From Acidimicrobiia bacterium (GTDB taxonomy: Bacteria > Actinomycetota > Acidimicrobiia > IMCC26256 > JAGNEX01), in assembly GCA_020637365.1 (NCBI GenBank), contig JACJWE010000001.1, forward strand, positions 836,001 through 900,000: a DNA stretch of 64,000 nucleotides, read 5' to 3'. How positions within the stretch are numbered: the first letter of the stretch is position 1; each line of letters starts with the position of its first letter. Of this stretch, positions 50,158 to 57,445 are shown one piece after another. The notes under the pieces were generated by a model. It did not search any database. It saw nothing but the letters and a program-made list of their open reading frames with translations, and was not told where the DNA came from. A program made the translations under genes and the position numbers.

Positions 50158-51384
50158 GTGGCTGAAATGATGCGTTGTCCAGAATGTCGAGACGAGTTTC
50201 GTGCGAGCGCGACACGTTGCCCCGACTGCAAAACCGATCTCGTCCCGTCCTCTCAACTTGCCGATGCAATTCGGCAACGGCGTGCTCACGGTTCGGAGAA
50301 ACATGTCGACGTCGACCCCGAGCCCACAGCACCTTCCATGAGGAAGCCGTCCGTGGCGGCATCCCGGGGTGATTCGGGCTCCCATGCCGCCGGGCCTGTG
50401 GGACCCAACGCAGGATCCGACGGCGTCTCCGCCGCCGGGCGGTCCGCCGAACGACCGACGCGATCGGCGTCGGAATCGTCACCCTCACAACGGTCTGTCG
50501 CGAGCTCGGACAACGGGCTCACGGCGCCTTCGGGCGTCGAGAGCCGGTCACCTTCCGGAGCTGGCAGTGCCGAACAGCTGTCGCTTATCGACGACTTCGA
50601 TCCGCAGAGCGCTGCGGAAACGATCCTCAAGACCGTGCCGCCGGTGAACTCGCCCGAACTGGTTGTCTGGCATTGCGACAGCCTGGCATCTCCCCTTCTC
50701 GCACGCCTCCAAGCCGCCTTGGTGTGGAGTCGCATCCCCTTCGAGATGGATGGTCGCGACCTCTCGGCGACCGAGATCGACGAACAGACCATCGACGATT
50801 GGATCGAACGCTTCGAGGCACTGCCCGACCACGTTGGACAGGTTGAGATCGCGCCTTCACGCTGGTCGCCGGAGATCACGGCGATATTCGGGGCCGTGGT
50901 TGAACAACTCAAAGCTGCGGGTGCGCCGATCGGCGAGGACCCGTTCACCGACCGCGAACTGCAACCCGGTCAGCATGACGCCGTGGCCCTACTCGTTGGC
51001 GACCTTGATGCCGCTGCAGCGGCCGAGCTCAACCACGAGGACCACCCCGACGGCCTTCACGCATATCTCGGTATGGTGGCGATTCTCCGCTCGGCACTTG
51101 AGCAACAAGATTTTGCCGACGAACGCTTTAGCAACATGGTCGAACTTCACGCAGCGGCGGAACGTCTCGCGTCGGAACCCAAGAACGCCAATTACTTTGA
51201 GGCGTTGGAAGACCATGTAGGTGCGACGGATGCGACGCGGCCACCGTTCGGGATCGCTATTGGTCAATGGGGCCGGGTCCTCAAACACGCCGACGATGTG
51301 TTCGACGCATGGGATGCGCACCGATCCTCCGCAGTGGCCGACAACGCCAACCGTCTCGCTCATGCACTCGAACAGTGGCTGTAA
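50158..51384 (+). CDS. Zinc-ribbon protein, unknown function
   Basis: A 408-residue protein, not recognised. The N-terminus carries a zinc ribbon (MRCPECRDEF and CPDCKTDL, four Cys). A disordered Ser/Ala/Arg-rich linker of about 110 residues follows. The C-terminal 260 residues are helical and acidic (LLARLQAALVWSRIPFEMDG, GLHAYLGMVAILRSALEQQD, EQL..AAGAPIGEDPF). Leucine-rich helices in the last part could form a small helical bundle. GTG at 50158 is taken as the start, with ATG at 50167 and 50170 as alternatives. It stands 94 bases after the dif-like palindrome. An intracellular adaptor is possible but unsupported. Confidence 0.65.
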   Translation: MAEMMRCPECRDEFRASATRCPDCKTDLVPSSQLADAIRQRRAHGSEKHVDVDPEPTAPSMRKPSVAASRGDSGSHAAGPVGPNAGSDGVSAAGRSAERPTRSASESSPSQRSVASSDNGLTAPSGVESRSPSGAGSAEQLSLIDDFDPQSAAETILKTVPPVNSPELVVWHCDSLASPLLARLQAALVWSRIPFEMDGRDLSATEIDEQTIDDWIERFEALPDHVGQVEIAPSRWSPEITAIFGAVVEQLKAAGAPIGEDPFTDRELQPGQHDAVALLVGDLDAAAAAELNHEDHPDGLHAYLGMVAILRSALEQQDFADERFSNMVELHAAAERLASEPKNANYFEALEDHVGATDATRPPFGIAIGQWGRVLKHADDVFDAWDAHRSSAVADNANRLAHALEQWL

Positions 51385-51512
51385 CCGGGGACCCAACACG
51401 TGGTGGAGGCGCCCTCGGATGACTCGCGCCACGCCACCGGGTGTGGACCGACCAACGATGTGCGGTTCCCGCCTACCAAGACACGAGATACTTCAAGTCG
51501 GGGGAATGCATC

Positions 51513-52433
51513 ATGGCCGAACTCGGTCGCCAATTACGTCTGAGCGACGGTCGCGCTCTGGGGTATGCCGTGTGGGACGGTGCACACAACAGCGATGAGT
51601 TCGCTGGGGCAACCGTGGATCCGTTGGACAGACCTGTGATTTTTGGATTCCACGGAACGCCTGGGAGTCGCTTCGATTTTCGACCGTCTGCTGTCATGGA
51701 CCATCCGCCGGGCGCTCTGGTCGTGTCCGTCGATCGGCCAGGAATCGGCCTGTCTGACGCCGACCCCAGACGCCAACTGAGCGACTTCGCCGATGACATT
51801 GCCGCGTTGGCCGACCACCTCGGTTACGAACGATTCGGAGTTCTCGGATACTCCGGGGGCGGAAGCTACGCGCTCGCGGTGGCAGCTGCATATCCCGATC
51901 GAGTGACCGAGGGAAGCCTGGTCGGAGCCCTCGCTCCCCCACAGGGCCGGGCCGTGGGTGACGGTCAGAGCTTTGCCCTGAAGTTGGCGATGGAGGCCCG
52001 GCGGTACTTGCCCGTCACCGCCTCGGTCATTGCTGTGGCGCACGCCGTCTTGAGCCGATTTCCCGGACCGACGCTCGCCCTGGCGTCGCTCGACATGCCA
52101 GCCAGCGATCGCGACGTACTCGCAGACGACCGGTCGCGTGCTCACCTCTTGGCGACATATCGTGAAGCGGCCAGGTCGGGAACGTCTGGTGCAGCGGCCG
52201 ACCTTGATCTGGTGCTCTCTGACTGGGGTGTGGACCTCGGTCGGGTCAGAGCCCCCTTCGCCGTGTGGCAGGGCGCTCTGGACACCGTCGTACCGCCGTC
52301 CCACGCGGATTGGTTCGATTCGGCATTGGCGTCGACGCACAGGTTCGATCTGGACGACGATGGACACACGCTTCTCTACAGGCACTCAGCTGTGATCCTG
52401 GAAGAACTCGCTCAACGGGTGTCGACGCCATAG
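51513..52433 (+). CDS. Alpha/beta hydrolase
   Basis: A 306-residue alpha/beta hydrolase. GFHGTPGSRFDF forms the oxyanion region, GYSGGGSYALAVA contains the nucleophile Ser, GALDTVVPPSHADWF holds the acid Asp and DDGHTLLYRH the His. DRPGIGLSDADPRR is the strand-loop after the oxyanion site. A helical lid lies between about residues 155 and 225. The ATG at 51513 has GGGGGAA upstream, and the earlier frame is non-coding in appearance. No substrate can be named. Its neighbours give no pathway clue. Confidence 0.85.
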   Translation: MAELGRQLRLSDGRALGYAVWDGAHNSDEFAGATVDPLDRPVIFGFHGTPGSRFDFRPSAVMDHPPGALVVSVDRPGIGLSDADPRRQLSDFADDIAALADHLGYERFGVLGYSGGGSYALAVAAAYPDRVTEGSLVGALAPPQGRAVGDGQSFALKLAMEARRYLPVTASVIAVAHAVLSRFPGPTLALASLDMPASDRDVLADDRSRAHLLATYREAARSGTSGAAADLDLVLSDWGVDLGRVRAPFAVWQGALDTVVPPSHADWFDSALASTHRFDLDDDGHTLLYRHSAVILEELAQRVSTP

Positions 52434-52470
52434 CTCTCCTTGCGTGGAGGACTTGGTGGTCGTCGCGGTG

Positions 52471-53256
52471 CTACTTCTCAGTCGTCGTCGTCGTGTCCCC
52501 GTCAGCGTCTGAGTCGATGCACTGTTCGGTCCCGTCGGTGCGCTTGCCGCAGCTCAGTCCGAACTCTTCATAGTCAGAATCGGCCGGAGCTCGACGGAAC
52601 AGGTCGTCGCAGGCTGCCATCTCGCCGTCCTTGCAGCGGTCATACAGCGTATCGAGTACGTCATCGTCGCCGTAGCGCATCGCGTCTTGGGGCACTTCGT
52701 CCTCGCTGCAGGTGCGCGGCTCTTCGTAACGTTCGCCGCACGTCGACGCGAAGGTCCAGTACTCGGAGAGAAATGGATTTGCCGGATCCTCGTAGAGAGC
52801 GTCGCACTGGCTCATCTCGCCCTCTTCGCACGCGTCCCACAGCGCGTCCAGAGACGGATCGTCGCCGTACTTGTACGGACCAGCATCTTTTGGAATCGCG
52901 CAGACACCTGGACGTCGTTCGCGTTCGCCACATGTGGCGCCGAATGCTTCGTAGCGGGACTCAGCCGGAGCGTTGATGTACAACGTGTCGCAATCGGCCA
53001 TAAAGCCGTCGCGGCACGCCTCATAGAGTGCGTCGAGTTCGGGGTTGTCTCCGTAGCCAGCACTGTCAGGGCTGACCGTCGTCGTGGTCGTGCCCGCTGC
53101 GGTAGTACTGGTCGCGACCTCGACCTCATCGGACTTGACTGACGTCGCCTCAGACTGATCGGTGGCTTTGTCGTCGTCATTCGAACAGCCTGCCATCACC
53201 AACAACAGGGTGAGCAGCAGTGCTGCAACCTGCCTCATCGTCCGCATTCGTTGCAT
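52471..53256 (-). CDS. Lipoprotein with three tandem Cys repeats
   Basis: A 261-residue lipoprotein (lipobox LLLVMAGC) with a Thr-rich linker and three tandem repeats of about 50 residues. Each repeat follows the pattern GD-x-x-x-LD-x-LY-x-x-C-x-x-G-x-M-x-x-CD-x-L, then a Pro/Ala turn and a C-G-x-R end (for example LDALYEACRDGFMADCD, LDALWDACEEGEMSQCD, LDTLYDRCKDGEMAACD). Three Cys in each repeat are kept. Similar repeats occur singly in secreted proteins of Acidimicrobiia-like actinobacteria as I recall, with no known function. Start at MQRMRTM (53256), with GAAGG just before. ATGs at 53247 and 53238 are alternatives. Confidence 0.75.
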   Translation of the reverse strand: MQRMRTMRQVAALLLTLLLVMAGCSNDDDKATDQSEATSVKSDEVEVATSTTAAGTTTTTVSPDSAGYGDNPELDALYEACRDGFMADCDTLYINAPAESRYEAFGATCGERERRPGVCAIPKDAGPYKYGDDPSLDALWDACEEGEMSQCDALYEDPANPFLSEYWTFASTCGERYEEPRTCSEDEVPQDAMRYGDDDVLDTLYDRCKDGEMAACDDLFRRAPADSDYEEFGLSCGKRTDGTEQCIDSDADGDTTTTTEK

Positions 53257-53418
53257 CGACCTTCGGGTTTGTGTCACCAAACGCTTGCATTGGCCCGCCA
53301 AAACGGCGTGGGTATGGCCGCATGCTACCTGCTGGGTACCTCCATCAGATGTTCGATGAAGCGAGGTAACTCACCAGTACGCGTTTGACCAGTACAGTGG
53401 TCTGATAAGGGAGGCGGC

Positions 53419-54573
53419 ATGAAGAGTGAGTACATCGATTCCATGACGGCGTATCGAGCCCTGGTCGAGCGTTTGATCACATGCGAACGCATAGCGGTCG
53501 ATACCGAGTTTCACCGGGAGCGTTACTACTTTCCCCGCGTCGCGCTCATCCAGGTCTCCTGGGGGGACGGCACCGCCTTGATCGACCCGCAAGCCGTCGA
53601 TGTGTCGGACCTTTCACAGATCTGGGAGTCCGACGACACGCTGGTCGTGATGCATGCCTGCGAACAAGACCTCGACGTGATGGCCAAGTACTGCGGTGGC
53701 ATTCCCGTGAGACTGTTCGATACCCAGATTGCGGCTGGCTTTGTGGGACACGGAACGCCGTCACTTGAAAACTTGTTATATGACGAGCTCAGGGTGCGTA
53801 TTCCAAAGGGCGACCGGCTCACCGATTGGACTCTTCGTCCCCTCACCGATGCGCAACAACGATACGCGGCTGCCGATGTCGACCACCTGCTCGAGCTCCA
53901 TTCACGATTGACCGGCCAGCTGGAACGTCGCGGCCGGACCTCGTGGGTTGCCGATGAATGTGAGCAGGTTCTTAGCAACTACCACCTGCTCCCCAACTTC
54001 ACAACGCTGTGGTGGAAGCTGAAAGGCAGCCGACGGCTGCGAGGCCCCGCCCGCGGCGTTGCGCAAGAAGTGATGTCGTGGCGAGAACAGGTCGCCGCAG
54101 CTGAGGACATCCCTCCGCGATATGTCACTTCGGATCTTGCGTGTATGTCTATCGTGCAGCGCCAACCCACAGCGGTGGACGAACTTGCCGGTATTCGAGG
54201 ACTCGATGCCCGAAGCCTGCGGCGTGACTGGGCGGTTGGTCTGGTAGAGGCCGTCAAACGCGGCCGAGGGCTCACCGAATCAGACCTGGCGTTGCCTCCA
54301 ACGCCGGGTGGCGTGCGCACGCCGCGAGCACTGATTGCTCTGGTCACCGCATGGGTCCAGCAGCGGGCGAGCGATCTCGACATCGACACGGCGCGGTTGG
54401 CGACTCGTGCAGACGTCCACGCCTATCTGTCCGGTTCGGGCGCGACGCGACTTTCCGATGGATGGCGGCGTGACGAACTGGCCGCCGACATCGACCGCCT
54501 CGCCGCTGGCGAGGCGGCGGTGACCTGCGGATCTGACGGGCGCCTCACCCTGGTCGACCTCGCGGACCGCTAG
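53419..54573 (+). CDS. rnd: Ribonuclease D
   Basis: A 3'-5' exoribonuclease of the DEDDy type that trims tRNA and other RNA. ERIAVDTEFHRERYYFPRVA has the first Asp and Glu, MHACEQDLDVMAKYC the second Asp and YAAADVDHLLELH the Tyr and last Asp. HRDC-like helical regions follow (about 200-290 and 300-370). At 384 residues it is full length. The ATG has GGGAGGCGGC upstream. The gene is flanked by the lipoprotein and the DUF368 gene, without functional link. Confidence 0.93.
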   Translation: MKSEYIDSMTAYRALVERLITCERIAVDTEFHRERYYFPRVALIQVSWGDGTALIDPQAVDVSDLSQIWESDDTLVVMHACEQDLDVMAKYCGGIPVRLFDTQIAAGFVGHGTPSLENLLYDELRVRIPKGDRLTDWTLRPLTDAQQRYAAADVDHLLELHSRLTGQLERRGRTSWVADECEQVLSNYHLLPNFTTLWWKLKGSRRLRGPARGVAQEVMSWREQVAAAEDIPPRYVTSDLACMSIVQRQPTAVDELAGIRGLDARSLRRDWAVGLVEAVKRGRGLTESDLALPPTPGGVRTPRALIALVTAWVQQRASDLDIDTARLATRADVHAYLSGSGATRLSDGWRRDELAADIDRLAAGEAAVTCGSDGRLTLVDLADR

Positions 54574-54684
54574 CCGAGTTCAACGCCTGTCCGCAGGTCG
54601 CCGTGGCTGTATCTCCCGGTCAGGTGTCAACGGCTAGCGACGAGCGTTGCACACCCGGGGACGGGGGTGGCGATCTGAGCCTTA

Positions 54685-55581
54685 CTACGAGACGGAAGCA
54701 ACCGTGTCGTGGCCGCCAGCTCGACGGGCGAGCCACGGGATCATGGCGACCAATACGAATGCGATCAGCGCAAGCGCTATGCAGATGCCGACGTACCCAT
54801 CGGGCGCGCCAAGCGCAGCTGATTCGGTGCCTTCCGGCCACGGCCAGAGCACGCGAAGTGAACCGATCATGAGGCCTATGAGCGCCGCGAGCGTCCGGTC
54901 GCCATGGTTCGTCAGCGCCCAGCGAAGAGCGCGGGAAAAGCCTGCGAGTCCAATGAGCGCACCCAGGGCGAACACACCCAAGTATGGGAGATCTCGGTTG
55001 GCGACGGCATCGATGGTCGGCTCGTACATTCCCAACATCAAGAGGACGAAGGATCCAGAGATGCCGGGCAAGATCATCGCGCAAATGGCGACCGTAGCCG
55101 CGAGGAAGACCGCCCACAGTGGAGGGTTGAGGACGTCGCCAGAGGTCAGGCCGAGGAAGACGGCAAATATGACAGATGTGCTGGCGGTAATCGCAATCAG
55201 CTCGTTGGTCCACCGTTTGATGAGGCCGAGCGCCACCACGATGGATCCGCCCACAAGTCCAAAGAAGACTGCGGAAACCTGCAGCGGGTTGTTGTCGAGC
55301 TGATGCTCCATGAAGGAGGCGAAGCCGAACACCGCGATGACCATACCGAGCCCCAATGGGAGCAACATCTCCCAGTCGATCCCAGCCAAGAAGTCCTTGA
55401 AGCCCTGCCCCCGCCGGCGTACGACTCGGATCGCACCCCGAATCGTTCCTTCGACGGCTGTGATGAGACGGTCATAGAAGCCAAAGACCAGAGCGAAGGT
55501 GCCGCTCGACACGCCGGGGATGAGCTCGGCGATGCCCATCACGAAACCGCGCAACACGAACATCAATCGTTGGCTTAACAC
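54685..55581 (-). CDS. DUF368 polyprenyl-phosphate transporter (PopT-like)
   Basis: A membrane protein of about 298 residues with eight or more helices. Members of DUF368 (PopT) return undecaprenyl phosphate across the membrane for reuse in cell-wall synthesis. The family repeat is visible twice: GIAELIPGVSSGTFALVFGF near the N-terminus and MILPGISGSFVLLMLGMYEP in the middle. The start at GTG 55581 is chosen because GGGGAG lies five bases upstream. A GTG at 55584 or a frame reaching 55602 is also possible. The transport role is known for the family, not shown here. Confidence 0.85.
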   Translation of the reverse strand: MLSQRLMFVLRGFVMGIAELIPGVSSGTFALVFGFYDRLITAVEGTIRGAIRVVRRRGQGFKDFLAGIDWEMLLPLGLGMVIAVFGFASFMEHQLDNNPLQVSAVFFGLVGGSIVVALGLIKRWTNELIAITASTSVIFAVFLGLTSGDVLNPPLWAVFLAATVAICAMILPGISGSFVLLMLGMYEPTIDAVANRDLPYLGVFALGALIGLAGFSRALRWALTNHGDRTLAALIGLMIGSLRVLWPWPEGTESAALGAPDGYVGICIALALIAFVLVAMIPWLARRAGGHDTVASVS

Positions 55582-55663
55582 CACTGCTCCCCGTGGCCCC
55601 ACTGCTGGCGCTCAGTCACTAGCATTACGGCCGCTCTAGGTGCCCGCCAAGGTTGGAGGCAGA

Positions 55664-56440
55664 GTGTCGCCCGCTGAAGAAACGCCGCAATCTAACACGC
55701 ACCTTGAACGGTGCGGCCACTGTGGTGAGCGGCTGCGGCCTACTGCAACGTTCTGTGACCACTGTGGTGTGAGAATAGAACGCGATGCTTCTGTGGCAGG
55801 AGCTGCTGCTGTCGGTGGTATCGATGCCGCGGAGCATGACGATCCCGCTGTTGACGCGACCATGGTGGGCGCCGCTCCTGGTGCCGCATCGGGCGGGGTG
55901 TCCGACACCATCGTTTCCCCTGCCTGGAAGAACGACGGCGTTTGGGAACCACCCTCAAACGGGCCGAGCACCATGGTGATGGGTGCACAACGCGTACCAG
56001 CGGTATTCGACGCTGATTCCGGTGGCCAAAACCAGACCGTGCGAACGCTGGCCATCGTGGTGGGCGTACTGATCGGTGCAGCGATCATCATGACGTTCAT
56101 GCTCTGGAATCGCGATGGCGACGGTCAGACGCCGACCTTTCCAGCGACGAGCAGCACCCAGGCCGACGTGTCAACGAGCACCGGAGTCGGTGAAACCACG
56201 ACCCAACCGAACGCGACCACGGCGACGCAACAGATCCAGACAACCGTCACGGCACCAGTGGTTGCCCCGACCGTATCTACCGCTCCCCCGGTCGTCACCA
56301 CGGCTTCGACCGCACCACCCGTGGTGACGACGACCGAGCCGCCAACCACGGTCACGACCGAGCCGCCAACCACGGTCACGACACCGCCACCGCCACCGAC
56401 GACCGCCACGAGCGCACCCGTGAGCGTCCCGGCAACGTGA
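55664..56440 (+). CDS. Zinc-ribbon protein with membrane helix and Pro/Thr tail
   Basis: A 258-residue protein. It starts with a zinc ribbon (RCGHCGERL and FCDHCGVRI) of the kind found in cytoplasmic scaffold proteins. A linker rich in Ala and Gly follows. One membrane helix (LAIVVGVLIGAAIIMTFML, about 135-153) then leads to an outer tail rich in Thr, Val and Pro with two copies of EPPTTVTT encoded by a 24-base tandem repeat at about 56336-56383. The GTG at 55664 has GGAGG four bases upstream. A role at the envelope is likely, but no enzyme is evident. Confidence 0.7.
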   Translation: MSPAEETPQSNTHLERCGHCGERLRPTATFCDHCGVRIERDASVAGAAAVGGIDAAEHDDPAVDATMVGAAPGAASGGVSDTIVSPAWKNDGVWEPPSNGPSTMVMGAQRVPAVFDADSGGQNQTVRTLAIVVGVLIGAAIIMTFMLWNRDGDGQTPTFPATSSTQADVSTSTGVGETTTQPNATTATQQIQTTVTAPVVAPTVSTAPPVVTTASTAPPVVTTTEPPTTVTTEPPTTVTTPPPPPTTATSAPVSVPAT

Positions 56441-56512
56441 CGTCGCCAGCCGGTTTCGGTCTCCGCTCCTAGGAGCGACCGGCATAGGAGCCGGGTGCGG
56501 ACGGCCAGGACA

Positions 56513-57337
56513 CTAGCTTCCAGAGAAGTTGGGTGTCCTCCGCTCCAGAAACGCTGCCATGGCTTCGTTCAGATCGTTCGAAGCAAGATTGGCGCTGTTC
56601 CAAATCGCCACGTATTCGAGCGAATCTTCGACCGACAGGTCTCGGCCTCTCATCATGACGTGTTTGGCGCCCTGGACCGTGAGCGGCGCGTTGCTGGCGA
56701 TCTCGGCTGCCATCATGCGTGCCGCATCGAGGAGTGCCTCGGGCGAATCGTAAACATGATTCAGCAATCCCACGCGTTCTGCTTCGGCAGCGTCGAAGTC
56801 TTTGCCTGTGTAGACGAGTTCGGCGGCGATTCCGGGCCCGACGATTCTCGGGAGGCGCTGCAATGTCCCGACATCGGCGACGATAGCGATCTTGGTTTCG
56901 CGCACCGAGAACACAGCGTCGCTACTCGCCAAACGGATGTCAGCAGCGGTGATCAGGTCGATTCCACCACCGATGCACCACCCATGCACAGCGGCAATGA
57001 CGGGCTTGTCGGTTGTCTCGAGGGACGAAATACTGGCTTGCAGACGCCGAACCTCACCCTGCAGAGCCTGGGCGCGTTGAGCCTGGCTCGACCGTCCCGC
57101 TCCCCCTCCGAGGACGCTGCCAAACTCGACCAAGTCCAGACCCACGGTGAACGCCGGGCCTTTAGCCGCCAAGATGATGCAGCGTACTTCCGGGTCGGCA
57201 TCAAGCTGTCTGACGAGCTCGGGAAGGTCGTTCCAAAACGCATGGCCCATGGCATTGCGCTTTTCGGGGCGGTCTAACCAAAGCGTCGCGACGTGGTCGG
57301 ATACTTCGACGGTGAAGACCTCTGAAGTCAACGGCAT
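56513..57337 (-). CDS. Crotonase-family dienoyl-CoA isomerase-like protein
   Basis: A 274-residue crotonase fold protein. AVHGWCIGGGIDLITAADIR forms the oxyanion region. RETKIAIVADVGTLQRLPRI matches delta3,5-delta2,4-dienoyl-CoA isomerase, where a Glu and an Asp eight residues apart are catalytic. Both are present (Glu in RETK, Asp in ADVG). This is more specific than a general enoyl-CoA hydratase call. ATG at 57337 with AAAGGGAAAC upstream. Probably takes part in unsaturated fatty-acid degradation. The MaoC hydratase and SDR elsewhere in the window would fit the same pathway. Confidence 0.88.
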   Translation of the reverse strand: MPLTSEVFTVEVSDHVATLWLDRPEKRNAMGHAFWNDLPELVRQLDADPEVRCIILAAKGPAFTVGLDLVEFGSVLGGGAGRSSQAQRAQALQGEVRRLQASISSLETTDKPVIAAVHGWCIGGGIDLITAADIRLASSDAVFSVRETKIAIVADVGTLQRLPRIVGPGIAAELVYTGKDFDAAEAERVGLLNHVYDSPEALLDAARMMAAEIASNAPLTVQGAKHVMMRGRDLSVEDSLEYVAIWNSANLASNDLNEAMAAFLERRTPNFSGS

Positions 57338-57397
57338 GTTTCCCTTTGCGGTGTATGCGGAGTCGTGGAGTCGGACGACATTCGTGACGGCGGAGGA

Positions 57398-57438
57398 GCC
57401 CCCGGGGAACGACCGGCGCGGTCGCGCTCGCCGGGGGC
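57398..57438 (-). terminator. Hairpin downstream of the MMPL gene
   Basis: GCCCCCGG at 57398-57405 pairs with CCGGGGGC at 57431-57438. The stem is 8 bp and all G/C with a loop of 25 bases that itself can fold (GACCGGCGCGGTC). It lies seven bases after the stop of the MMPL transporter gene in its transcription direction. No T run follows. Terminator is the likely role. Confidence 0.5.
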
Positions 57439-57445
57439 GACCACA

